A stretch of DNA of 64,000 bases from Cyrtodaria siliqua (taxonomy: Eukaryota > Mollusca > Bivalvia > Adapedonta > Hiatellidae): contig JAWPHD010008230.1 of NCBI GenBank assembly GCA_037043455.1, positions 1-64,000 on the forward strand, read 5' to 3'. Positions 23,578-35,286 of the stretch are shown here, in pieces. Under the pieces are notes generated by a model. That model was given only the letters and a program-made list of their open reading frames with translations. It did not search any database and was not told where the DNA came from. A program made the translations under genes and the position numbers. The number at the start of each line of letters is the position of its first letter. The stretch's first letter is position 1.

Positions 23578-23924
23578 AGGGGGTACATCAGGATTTTTCT
23601 AGAAACATCTTTAATTATAAAAATGTTCCATTTCATGATAAAACACTTATATCAATCAAAATATGCTGTTAGAACCATGTTGTTAATGTCTAAACTTTGA
23701 ATACACTATATAGCTAGGACAGAATCAGACGTAAGAGGCTGAAATTAACCATGGTGCGTCACCTAGGATAGCACATATTACTGTGCTAAATCAATTTATT
23801 TGCAAAACAAGGATCATTTTAAGGCTCATTCATTATGTTTTGGCCATGTAGAATAGAAAATGTTAATATTTGTCAATTTTAAGTCGGACACTTAGACCCC
23901 CATGAAAAGCCTGATGTACTCCCT
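23578..23924. mobile_element. 347-bp MITE in a TTAA site
   Basis: Left TTAA then AGGGGGTACATCAGG; right CCTGATGTACTCCCT then TTAA. The TIR is about 15 bp with one mismatch. Same target preference as the element at 1197-2817 but a different TIR. Confidence 0.75.
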
Positions 23925-24224
23925 TTAATCAAAATGGTTGTTTCTTTTAAAATGTAGTATATGGATTCACGTCCATTTTGGAAGCATCAACTATTTATAT
24001 AAAAAAAAAAATTACTCTGATCGTGTTCCTTTTACTCATTCATTTTGAATCTGAATACGCGTTGCAGTCAAATAGTACCTACAGCTCTGAATTAATTATT
24101 GATATTCTTAAATCAGTCATGGATGTCGCTAATTATATGCATGTATATCATTTAAATCGATACATGAAGGAGCTAGAGTATTCACAAGTCAGACTATGGC
24201 AGCTTTCAATAAATCAAGGACCAT

Positions 24225-24600
24225 AACTCTGGTTAATTAGAGTAGTTGGTTTTCAAAATTTGCCAGAGCTTTCATTCATAGCAACAAGTTGGCCAATAGT
24301 GGTAAATATCAAATACAAAGTGAAGGGGCCAGTGTTCACAAGGCAGAATATGGCACTTTTCAGGAATAAGGGCCATAACTCTGGTGTTACTCATCCGATA
24401 TGACTGGTTTTCTAACTTGTCAGAGATTTCATTGATATACAGACCCTTACAGAGTTTAGTAAAGATCAAATAAAAAAGAAATGGTGATAGATTGTTCGCA
24501 AGGTAAACGTTAACAGACGACGGACGGACGTTGAACAACACAACATCCCACAAGCTAACAAAAGCGATGCCTAACGGGGCATTATACACCCGTTTGCAAA
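24225..24600 (+). repeat. GGGCCATAACTC-type array with 3' module
   Basis: Two ~170-bp units with GGCCATAACTCTGGTGTTACT and AGAGCTTTCATT-like blocks, followed by ACGACGGACGGACGTTG and a GCCTAACGGGGCATTATA end. Same family as 32110-33010, 38930-39330 and 41772-43387. Confidence 0.6.
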
Positions 24601-24889
24601 TGTTTTTATGTTAAAAGCATTTCCTAGGTGTCAGGTTAATATGACCTTGACCTATGACCGTCTTACAAAAACAAACTGATATAGGGGATGTTGATTAACC
24701 AAGAGTACTATTTGTATAAAGTTTCAAGACTGTAAGTCAAATAGTTCATAACTGCAGCCGGGAAAGTATGTGTCATGATCAGGTCACAATGACCTTATCT
24801 TTTGACTTAATCAATATGGGTTGGTATTTTAATACGGTACTATTTTTGTAAAGTTTTAAATTGTAGGTCTAATAGTTTCAAGTTACATT

Positions 24890-26300
24890 GGTGAAAATGT
24901 ATTTTAGGATTCCGTCATTATGACCTTGATCACCTACTGAACCCAAAAACAATAGGCTTCCTTCTCTCATAAAGGGCCATGCACCTATGAAGTTTAATAA
25001 GTGTCACTGTGTGGGTATTATATTTCCAAGGTAGTCATTTGGAATGCATATGTCCATATGAGAATATGGTGGCCTTGACATTTGACTACTAACCCCCAAA
25101 GCAATAGGGTTCCTCCTCTTACCAAGGACAATGTACCTACGACGTTTCATGAGTGTAGGTATATACTCCTAGAGTTATCAATTGGAATATGTACTGGTGA
25201 CCTTGACCTTTGATTTAGTCAAAATCAACAAGGTTCCTCCTCTGACAAAGGACCATGTACCTTGTGTGTTATGGTTTTCATGTCATCGCTCAGAATACAT
25301 ATTTCGATACAAGGTCATGATGACCTGCTGACCCCAAAAACAATAGGTGTCTTCATCTCAGCAAGGGAAATGTACCTATGACGTTTCATGAGTGTGGGTG
25401 TTATGGTTTCTAAGTTATCTTGCGGAATTTCTATTTCCATATAAGGTCATGGCGGTCATGACATTTGACCAACTGACCCAAAATCAATATAAAGTTCCTC
25501 ATATCACCAAAGGCAATGTACCAATGCAGTTTCGTAAGAGCGGGTGTTATATATTTTTGAAGTTATAGCAAGGAACGCATATTTCCAAATAAGGTCATGG
25601 CCACCTTGACGTTTGACCAAATGACCCAAAATTAATAGGCCTCCTCCTCTCACAAAAGTCAATTCACCTATGAAATTTTATGAGTGTGGTTCTAGTTTCG
25701 AAGTTACTTCCAGAATCCAATTTCATGGCGACTTTGATCTTTTGATTTACTGACCTTAAACACAATAGGTTTCTACCCTCACCAAGGGCTTATGTATGAA
25801 GTTTTAAGAGTGTATGTGTTTCAATTTTGAAGTTACCATGAGGAATGTATGTTTTGTATAAGGTGATGATGAACTTGACCTTTAACCTACCGACCCCAAA
25901 AGCAATAGGCCTTTTCCACTCACCAAGGGCAATGGACCTATAAAGTTTTATGAGTGTAGGCGTTACCGTTTTGAAGTTGTGCTGAATGCATATTTCCATA
26001 TAAGGTCTCTGTGACCTTGAACTTTGACCTACTGACCCCCCAAAACAATAGGAATTCTCCTCCCACCTAAGGCAATGTATTTGTGAAGTTTTATGAGTGC
26101 AGATGTTATGGTTTTGAAGTTATTGTGCAGAATGCATAATGTTATTTCCATATAAGGTCACCTGGACCTTTGACCTACCGGCCATAGACAATAGGGTTTC
26201 TCCTCCCACCTAGGACAATGTACCTATGAAGTTTCATGAGGGTGGGTCTCATACTTTTATAGTAACGCATAGAATGCAAATTGTTTACGGACAGACGGGC
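24890..26300 (+). repeat. Ten-copy ~140-bp array rich in AGGTCA sites
   Basis: Ten diverged units are marked by AACAATAGG(C/G)TTCCTCC-like blocks at about 24950, 25101, 25230, 25340, 25490, 25632, 25762, 25900, 26043 and 26188. Each also carries GTACCTATGAAGTTTCATGA- and ATATTTCCATATAAGGTCA-like blocks. The end carries an ACGGACAGACGGGCAGAC module at 26287. Frames such as 25790-25999 are repeat translations. Confidence 0.8.
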
Positions 26301-27136
26301 AGACAACTCTATACCATAATACGTAGCTTTTTTCAAGGTTCCAGGTTAAACCGTTAGTCAAAGGGGAATAATTAAAAAAATATGAACCAACGAGTTATGG
26401 GCCATTATCTGATGTATTGACTGGATCATGCTGAAGATGTGTTCAAAGTTTCATTGTTGCAGAAGTTACACTTCGAAAGTTACTAGCCACAACCAGTTGT
26501 CAGGTAAAAGGTAACAGACAAACAGACAACGTCACTACATAAATGGTCTCAATACCAATCTGACAGTTTAAAATTCAATTTCTGGCTTATATACCGACTG
26601 TTTTAGTGCATGAAACAACTTTAAACCGTCACTCATTCGTGTTCTGAAGTACCTTTTAAAGTATAGCTTATAGGTTTAATGAACCTTCAAGTATTTCATA
26701 AACAAGCCGAGTTTTGCTTAGTTCATATAATAATCAAGGGCCGTAACTCTGTCACGTGTGTCAATGTCAATTATGCTCAAAACATCCTTCTAAGAAGTCA
26801 TTTTACTTAGTCTGACGTTTGACAAGTACAGATAAAACAACTGTAAGAACAAATGCTATAAAAAATCCTTTATTCTTTCAGTAACATATATACTGCAATA
26901 TTTACAAATTCTAATTCATCTACACAGACGACCGCATCGATATTCCCTAACTCTAACAGTAGTAAGCTCATTTATAACAGTTACGAAAAAGATGTCAGAA
27001 ATGTCCAAAAACATACTACGGTAAATCAGATTGTCCAAATATGTCCAAAACCCATTTTATTTTACTGAATGTACATCGACTGGTACTCAACAATCCATTT
27101 CCAAATTACTCCATAACACAGTAAATAATATAAACA

Positions 27137-27271
27137 CTAACATGGCTCATGTCCGTCATAAAACTTCGACAAAAAATCTGTAGGTTTGGGGTTGTAAGTG
27201 TCCTTGAAGAATGCCATTACATGGTTCCGTTGTTTCCAGATGTTCTTGGTTTCAATGAGATCTTGCTGTCC
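27137..27271 (-). CDS. NDUFA6: NDUFA6, last exon
   Basis: Terminal exon of the LYR-family accessory subunit of mitochondrial NADH:ubiquinone oxidoreductase (complex I), which sits on the matrix arm and binds mitochondrial acyl carrier protein. After acceptor CTTTCCATTTCAG the exon encodes 44 residues in phase 0. These include ETKNIWKQRNHVMAFFKDTY and PKPTDFLSKFYDGHEPC, matching the conserved NDUFA6 C-terminus (human pattern VWKQRTHVMRFF and PKDFLSKFYVGHDP, quoted from memory). A stop follows, and an AATAAA lies 76 bases beyond it. The preceding exon at 37156-37271 ends in phase 0 and leads directly into GQQDL. Confidence 0.9.
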   Translation of the reverse strand, partial: GQQDLIETKNIWKQRNHVMAFFKDTYNPKPTDFLSKFYDGHEPC

Positions 27272-28089
27272 CTGAAATGGAAAGATAATAAATATAAGAG
27301 AGAGAGTCATAATAGATAACAAATGACAAACTGCCTAGGTACATGTATATTGTATCAATGTATTCTTGGTCAGGGGCGTAGCCTGGCCTGTTTCCAAAAT
27401 ACTCTTAATACGAGGTGCAAAGCGCCCAGGGTGAGGGGACTTGAAAGAGGTGTCACCCTCTCAGAAGTTTCGTTTTTTCTTCATCTTTGGATCAAAATGG
27501 TGCTTGTACAAGCGATATTAGTCAGGAATATAGACATTTCATGCTAACAAAAAAAGTTGTAATCTTACACCCTTAACCCGCTCTGATTTTTTTGCATTTT
27601 TCAACTTTTTAGGAGTTTTATTTATTTCCAAGTCAGGGCTTCCCCAGCACTTTAAAACACGGCGCTACTGTGATGTCTTCACTTCAGAAAGTGACCTGCC
27701 ACAACACATTAATGTACCCGAGATGCCTCTAATTAGTTGCCGTGATGCCTTAATCAACATTTCAGGTTACCCCATGGCTCACTACTGACTAGAAAAGCTG
27801 ATTACCTTTACTGTTCCCTTAATTAATTCCCTTAATTAATCCCTAAATAACAACACTTTCGGGGCAATCAAGATATACACAAAATCTTTTTTTGTCAAGC
27901 AACATAATTTTAAAAAGAGGCCCACGAGGTAAAACAACTCTTATATCAAATGTTGTTGTCATAAGATTCCCATCAGTACTTCTTTTAAAACATTGCAAGA
28001 AATACCCACAAAACAACAACACCCACAACAGAAACTAATAACCCCTTGACCCATGCTAACAATTTGAACAAGCAGCCTGCCCTAGTACT

Positions 28090-28194
28090 CATTTGGTATG
28101 GTTATTTAGGGATTCGAGGCATAACAATTGTATAAAATAGGTTTTCATTTCATGCAATTGTTGTGACTCGAGTCCCTAAATAACCATACTAAAT
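28090..28194. repeat. ~105-bp palindromic MITE-like hairpin
   Basis: The left arm starts ATTTGGTATGGTTATTTAGG and contains GCATAACAATTG. The right arm is its inverse, CAATTGTTGTGAC...CCTAAATAACCATAC. Arms are about 40-45 bp with few mismatches around an 18-bp loop. Confidence 0.8.
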
Positions 28195-28229
28195 TAGTGA
28201 AAACAGATGTCTCCCCTACAGGAGAAAGG

Positions 28230-28771
28230 GCAATAAATCCGCCAAAAATCATTAAACTGGAACACGACGAAGACATATGCAACTAGACTTGGTAATGGTC
28301 ATCCCTAACCAAGTTTCATGGAAATCCAGGCAGCTGATCAGTAGAAGTAGTCGGGACGAAGCTTATGTATTTAAACCTTTAAATATCCACCAAAAATTGT
28401 TCAACCGGAACAAGACAATGATATATGCAAACAAGTTTCGTTGAAAGCCAAATGATGGTTGATGAGAACTAGTCCGGACAAAGTTTGTGTATTAAAATGT
28501 TTTATAGAGCCACAACTCCACCAAATATCATTTAACCGGAACACAGCAATGCTATATGCGCAACGGCTTGCTACTGATCATTCCTGCCAGTTTCACTGAA
28601 ATCCGACCAGAGGTTCGGGAAAACTAGTCTGGATAAAGTTTGTGTATAAGGGGCCAAAACTCTGTCAAAAATCATTAAACCATACCATGGCAATGACTTG
28701 CACAACTAGGCTTGGTTCTTATCATTCCTCCCAAGTTTCGTTGAAATCCAGTCAGGGATTCAGGAGAACTA
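28230..28771 (+). repeat. ~125-bp tandem array, left part
   Basis: Diverged units with CCGCCAAAAATCATT, GGAACACGACAATG-like, CAACTAGACTTGGT and GTCCGGACAAAGTTTGTGTAT blocks. The array resumes at 31723 after the inserted dimer at 28772-31722. Confidence 0.8.
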
Positions 28772-30242
28772 CCCAAGTCAAAGTGAACTGCCTATTTAAG
28801 CAGTTTTGTAGCAGTTTCTTCATTTTTTGGCAGTTTCTTAGCAGTCCTTAACAGTCCTGGTCTTAGCAGTTTTCAAAAACTGCTAATAAGTTGCAGAAAC
28901 TGTTAAGAAACTGCTAGGAAAACTGCCATATTTCTTCCTTGGCATTTCTCATACATCCATGCAACTAAGCAGTTTCTAAGCAGTTCCTTACAAGTTCTCT
29001 AGCAGTTTTATTCTGCATGACCATGAACGAAAAAGTTATTATTGATCTATTGACACCAATGTGATTCTGACCAGAGTGCATAAACCACAGACACCTTCTT
29101 CCTTTTTTCAAAATATTGGAGGGAAAATGGCTCCTAAATATTTAATGATTAAAAAGTGAGTGCTTTTGCGATTATACTTAAATGCCTTATTGCATGAAAA
29201 CGTATTGTGCATTTAATACTTGTATTTGGATGAGAACAATTCTATACGTAGTCAGTAGAAAGAGTAATTTGCAAAGAAATCTGTACTGTCACCTGTTTTC
29301 GCGAAACCTATATGCAATATATGAAAAAGTTTCAAACAGTAAATGTAAGTTAATTGTATGAAACTAGTACTGAAATGTAGTTGATATTTGTTTATTATTA
29401 TCTGGCAGTTGCATGTAGCAGCTACTTAGAATAATTTAGTTTTGTTCAGATATAGAGATAAATCATTATATACGATAAAGTATGTTTTTGTGAGTTAATT
29501 GCTTTATATAATGGTTGAATTACAAGCAAGTGGTTTTTGAATATTCTGAAGGATTATATATTTGTATAAACAGTTCTCATGTATTTATATTAGTATTCTG
29601 TCTCGAAACTTAATTGTCTCAATTATTATGCTGTCGAAACCTGTTAATGTACATAATAAACGTTTTACTTAATTTTTATGTTCTATACAGTTTGTTCAAC
29701 ATATTTTGTCTTTAATATGTCAGTAAACAAATTGGGTCTGGTCGATCTGTTCCTTTTGGCATTTTTTACTTAGCTTGCCTGCAGTCTATTAGAAGTCCAA
29801 AGAATAATTGTACGTGAACTCTTTTATTTAAGCAGTTTTCTCGTGGGTGTGTCATTGACCTTAAATGGAGCTTGGTTAGCAGTTCTCTAGCAGTTCGAAT
29901 GAATATTCATACAACTTAAGCAGTTTTCTTTCTGCTGCTGGGTGTGTCATGACCTAATATAGAGCTTGCATAGCAGTTCTCTAGCAGTTCTCTAGCAGTT
30001 CTAATGCATATTCATTAAGTATAAGCAGTACATTAACATAATTCAGCAAAATAACTGCTTAGAAACTGCTAAAGAACTGCTTAAGAACTGCTTAAGAACT
30101 GCTATAAAACTGCTAAAGAACTGTTAATGTTAAGGAAGCTTCAGAAAGCTAGCGAACTGCTAAAGAACTGCTAAAGAACTGCTTAAATCTATCAACTGTT
30201 AAGGTTAAAAAACTGCTTAGGAACTGCCTTTCACTTTGACAT
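28772..30242. mobile_element. GCAGTT-iteron TIR element, copy 1 of a tandem dimer
   Basis: The unit starts CCCAAGTCAAAGTGAACTGC and ends AACTGCCTTTCACTTTGACAT. Its two ends are crowded with short AGCAGTT motifs on the left and mirrored AACTGCT motifs on the right, around an AT-rich non-coding middle. The unit joins directly to a near-identical second unit. The outer edges of the pair are flanked by TA within a known tandem repeat, so the insertion is precisely bounded. No transposase is encoded. TA sites suggest Tc1/mariner-type mobilisation, but the iteron-rich ends are unlike standard mariners. Confidence 0.8.
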
Positions 30243-31722
30243 CCCAAGTCAAAGTGAACTGCCTATTTAAGCAGTTTTGTAGCAGTTGCTTAGCAGTTTC
30301 TTCATTTTTTGGCGGTTTCTTAGCAGTCCTTAACAGTCCTGGTCTTAGCAGTTTTCAAAAACTGCTAATAAGTTGCAGAAACTGTTAAGAAACTGCTAGG
30401 AAAACTGCCATATTTCTTCCTTGGCAGTTCTCATACATCCATGCAACTAAGCAGTTTCTAAGCAGTTCCTTACAAGTTCTCTAGCAGTTTTATCCTGCAT
30501 GACCATGAACGAAAAAGTTATTATTTATCTATTGACACCAATGTGATTCTGACCAGAGTGCATAAACCACAGACACCTTCTTCCTTTTTTCAAAATATTG
30601 GAGGGAAAATGGCTCCTAAATATTTAATGATTAAAAAGTAAGTGCTTTTGCGATTATACTTAAATGCCTTATTGCATGAAAACGTATTGTGCATTTAATA
30701 CTTGTATTTGGATGAGAACAATTCTATACGTAGTCAGTAGAAAGAGTAATTTGCAAAGAAATCTGTATTGTCACCTGTTTTCGCGAAACCTATATGCAAT
30801 ATATGAAAAAGTTTCAAACAGTAAATGTAAGTTAATTGTATGAAACTAGTACTGAAATGTAGTTGATATTTTGTTTATTATTATCTGGCAGTTGCATGTA
30901 TCCGCTACTTAGAATAATTTAGTTTTGTTCAGATATAGAGATAAATCATTATATACGATAAAGTATGTTTTTGTGAGTTAATTGCTTTATATAATGGTTG
31001 AATTACAAGCAAGTGGTTTTTGAATATTCTGAAGGATTATATATTTGTATAAACAGTTCTCATGTATTTATATTAGTATTCTGTCTCGAAACTTAATTGT
31101 CTCAATTATTATGCTGTCGAAACCTGTTAATGTACATAATAAACGTTTTACTTAATTTTTATGTTCTATACAGTTTGTTCAACATATTTTGTCTTTAATA
31201 TGTCAGTAAACAAATTGGGTCTGGTCGATCTGTTCCTTTTGGCATTTTTTACTTAGCTTGCCTGCAGTCTATTAGAAGTCCAAAGAATAATTGTACGTGA
31301 ACTCTTTTATTTAAGCAGTTTTCTCGTGGGTGTGTCATTGACCTTAAATGGAGCTTGGTTAGCAGTTCTCTAGCAGTTCGAATGAATATTCATACAACTT
31401 AAGCAGTTTTCTTTCTGCTGTTGGGTGTGTCATGACCTAATATAGAGCTTGCATAGCAGTTCTCTAGCAGTTCTCTAGCAGTTCTAATGCATATTCATTA
31501 AATATAAGCAGTACATTAACATAATTCAGCAAAATAACTGCTTAGAAACTGCTAAAGAACTGCTTAAGAACTGCTATAAAACTGCTAAAAAACTGTTAAT
31601 GTTAAGGAAGCTTCAGAAAGCTAGCTAACTGCTAAAGAACTGCTAAAGAACTGCTTAAATCTATCAACTGTTAAGGTTAAAAAACTGCTTAGGAACTGCC
31701 TTTCACTTTGACATGGGATGGG
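30243..31722. mobile_element. GCAGTT-iteron TIR element, copy 2 of the dimer
   Basis: Nearly identical to copy 1 across its length, with small differences such as an extra GCAGTTGCTTA near the left end and a shorter iteron run near 31560. The right edge reads CACTTTGACATGGGATGGG then TA (31723-31724). The right outer end has extra bases (GGGATGGG) absent from the internal junction. Confidence 0.8.
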
Positions 31723-31724
31723 TA

Positions 31725-32110
31725 GTCTGTACAAAGTTGTGTATTAAAACCTTTAAAGGGCCACAACTCCGCCAAAAATCATTCAACTGCAACACAGCGA
31801 TGACATGCACGACTAGGCTTGATTCTAATCATCCTTGGCAAGTTTAATGAAATTCAGGCAGGGGTTCAGCAGCACTAGTCCGGACAAAGTTTGTGTATTA
31901 AAACCTGTAAATAATTCTGCCAGATATGCACAACTAGACTTGGTACTGATCATTCCTGCAATGTTTCTCTGAAATTCGGTCAAGGGTTCAGGAGAATAGT
32001 CCGGACAAACTGTAGTCCGGACAAACTTTGTTTAGTGTTACTCTGCCAAAAATCATTCAACTGGAACATGGTGATGATCATCCCTGTTTCATTAAAATCC
32101 GGTCAAATGA
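31725..32110 (+). repeat. ~125-bp tandem array, right part
   Basis: Continuation of the array at 28230-28771: GTCTGTACAAAGTTGTGTAT and CCGCCAAAAATCATT units resume immediately after the dimer. Confidence 0.8.
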
Positions 32111-33010
32111 AGGGAAGGGCCTATCGTTTTATTGAGGCAAAATAGAGCATTTTTTACTAAATCAAAGGCCCTAACTCCGGTGTTACTAATACGATTTAGC
32201 AGGTTTTCAAATCTGTCTGAGCTTTCATTGGTATTAACAATCTGGTAGAGTTTGTAAAAGATCTGATGCAAAATGAAGGCCCTGTCGTGTTAATGAGGCC
32301 AAATTATAGCATATTTCAGAAATTCAAGGGCCATAACTCCAGCATAAATAACCAGATCTGGCTGTTTTTTTGAAGAGTCCAAGACGTCATTGCTGTTAAT
32401 AATCTGTGAAAGTTTGGTAAAGATCAAATAATAAATGAAGGTGCCAGTGTGCACAAGGCAGAAACTGGCATTTTTCAGCAAAACAAGGGCCATAACTCCG
32501 TTTAAACTAATCTGATCTGGCTGGTTTTCAAACTAGTCCGAGTTTTTATAGATATTAACAATCTAGCAAAATTTCTTACAGATCAAATACAAAATGAAGG
32601 TGCTAGAGAGTAAACAAGGCTTAATATAGCATTTTCAGCAAAACAAGGACCATAACTCTGGTCTTACTAATCCGATCTGGCAGGTTTTCGAACTCATCCA
32701 AGCTTCCATTAATATAAATACACTGGTAAAGATCAAATACAAAATAAAGGTGCCAGAGTGTAAACAAGGCTTAATATGGTATTTTTCAGCAAAACAAGGG
32801 CCTAACTCTGGTGTTACTAATCCGATCTGGCTGGTTTTCAAACTCATCCGAGCTTTCATTGATATAAAGACACTGGCAAAGTTTCGTAAAGATCAGATTA
32901 ATAATGAAGTCCCTATCGTGTAAACAAGACAGAAGTTCACGGACGTCGGACAACTCGCATCGTATAAGCCCTGCTGGTCTTCGGTCAGTACAGCTAAAAA
33001 ATTGATGTGG
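32110..33010 (+). repeat. ~170-bp array with 3' hairpin module
   Basis: About five units with GGGCCATAACTCC, GATCTGGCTGGTTTTC and GAGCTTTCATTGATATTAAC-like blocks, then TCACGGACGTCGGACAACTC, a CTGCTGGTCTTCGGTCAGTACAG hairpin and TAAAAAA. Same family as 41772-43387. The frames at 32290-33120 are repeat translations. Confidence 0.75.
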
Positions 33011-33489
33011 GAAAGGGTAACACCATGCCCATCCTCCTCCAATGCAAAAATGCCACTACACCTTAAAAAATCCTGGTGAAAGCCCTGCAAGTTACTCCCG
33101 GGAGTAAAGGAATATGCCACAGCTATGTCCCCTGTTGGTTATTTAATACAAAATAACAAGAGGCACCTGCCGAATTGCGACTGAAGCATAGATATACCAT
33201 GAACTGATTTAACTTCCTGGTGAACAAAAACATAAGACTGGATTCATGTTCTTGGTGAATATACAATAAAGGAATATTTAATGGGAAACAGTACTTATGT
33301 TGAATAACCTAGTACTGTTTAAAGTTCTGTAAATAAAAAGTGGTAAAATTTTATATAAAAAGAACTTTAAGTCCCAAATATTGTTTGTGATAATGAAAAC
33401 TATGAAAACTATGAAAACTATGACATCAATACCTTCAGCAAAACAGAGGATACTGAGCAGAAACTTTTTCTTTTCTATTTTTAGCACAC

Positions 33490-35285
33490 TAGTTTTAGTA
33501 ATGCTTGTTCAGTGACCTTGACATTATACATGGTGCCATGAAAGTTATCTTTTAGCAGAAACTGTTTGTTTTTCTATTTTTAGTTACAGTGACATTGACC
33601 TAACAATTATACACGGACCTGGGAGCCATAAAAGTTCATTATGACAGTTATACAGGGACCTGGGAGCCATGAAAGTTCATTATGACAGTTATACAGGGAC
33701 CTGGGTGCCATGAAAGTTCATTATGACAGTTATACAGGGACCTGGGTGCCATGAAAGTTCATTATGACAGTTATACAGGGACCTGGGAGCCATGAAAGTT
33801 AATTATGACAGTTATACAGGGACCTGGGAGCCATGAAAGTTCATTATGACAGTTATACAGGGACATGGCCCACTGGGTGCCATGAAAGTTCATTATGACA
33901 GTTATACAGGGACATGGGTGCCATGAAAGTTCATTATGACAGTTATACAGGGACCTGGGTGCCATGAAATTTCATTCTGACAGTTATACAGGGACCTGGG
34001 TGACATGAAAGTTCATTATGGCAGTTATACAGGGACCTAGGAGCCATGAAAGTTCATTATGACAGTTATACAGGGACCTGGGTGCAATGAAAGTTCATTA
34101 TGACAGTTATACAGGGACCTGGGTGCCATGAAAGTTCATTATGACAGTTATACAGGGACCTGGGAGCCATGAAAGTTCATAATGACAGTTATAGTTATAC
34201 AGGGACCTGGGTGCCATGAAAGTTCGTTATGACAGTTATACAGGGACCTGGTGCCATGAAAGTTCATTATGACAGTTATACAGGGACCTGGGAGCCATGA
34301 AAGTTCATTATGACAGTTATACAGGGACCTGGGAGCCATGACAGTTCATTATGACAGTTATACAGGGACCTGGGTGCCATGAAAGTTCATTAACACAGTT
34401 TTACAGGGACCTGGGAGCAATGAAAGTTCATAATGACAGTTATACAGGGACCTGGGTGCCATGAAAGTTTGTTATGACAGTTATACAGGGACCTGGGTGC
34501 CATGAAAGTTCATTATGACAGTTATACAGGGACCTGGGAGCCATGAAAGTTCATAATGACAGTTATAGTTATACAGGGACCTGGGTGCCATGAAAGTTCG
34601 TTATGACAGTTATACAGGGACCTGGTGCCATGAAAGTTCATTATGACAGTTATACAGGGACCTGGGAGCCATGAAAGTTCATTATGACAGTTATACAGGG
34701 ACCTGGGAGCCATGAAAGTTCATTATGACAGTTATACAGGGACCTGGGTGCCATGAAAGTTCATTAACACAGTTTTACAGGGACCTGGGAGCAATGGAAG
34801 TTCATAATGACTGTTATACAGGGACCTGGGTGCCATGAAAGTTCGTTATGACAGTTATACAGGGACCTGGTGCCATGAAAGTTCATTATGACAGTTATAC
34901 AGGGACCTGGGTGCCATAAAAGTTCATTATGGCAATATTCTGTATGTGCTATCATCATGTGATTTAAAGTCTATCAAGTATGACTTGACAAAAGACCTAA
35001 CAGTTAACACAATTGCTGAAGGACAGACAGAGGTGACCTTGACCTTACACTGGGTGACATGAACGTTCATTATGACAATGTTCTAAGTAAGTGCTATCAT
35101 CATGTAATGTCTCTTTAAAATCCATCAAGCAGTTCATGAAAAAATACTTCAACTGTTTTTTATTCTATTTTAGTAACAGTTACCATGACCGTATACAGGG
35201 TGGCATGATCATTCATTATGGCAATGTTCTACGTATGTGCCATATAAAGTTTCATTAAAATACATCAAGTAGTTCCTGTGAAACT
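33490..35285 (+). repeat. ~165-bp array containing a 41-bp minisatellite
   Basis: Flanking units (33490-33600 and 34965-35285) carry GTGACCTTGAC, a GGTGCCATGAAAGTT-like block and TTTTTATTCTATTTTAGT. Between them, 33600-34965 is a run of about 33 units of a 41-bp repeat (ACCTGGGTGCCATGAAAGTT, then CATTATGACAGTTATACAGGG). The 41-mer corresponds to one segment of the longer flanking unit, so it arose by local expansion. A block from ~34070 to ~34440 is repeated 374 bp further on. Confidence 0.85.
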
Positions 35286-35286
35286 A

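Noticed and set aside
33771..34958. Series of ~63-codon proline/cysteine-containing frames
   Set aside because: Frames of the 41-bp minisatellite. The unit length is not a multiple of three, so frames end at irregular units.
33600..34965. Regularly repeated array that could be mistaken for a CRISPR
   Set aside because: Units are contiguous with no unique spacers, and the surrounding DNA is eukaryotic. Same for the 35-bp array at 11478-12716.
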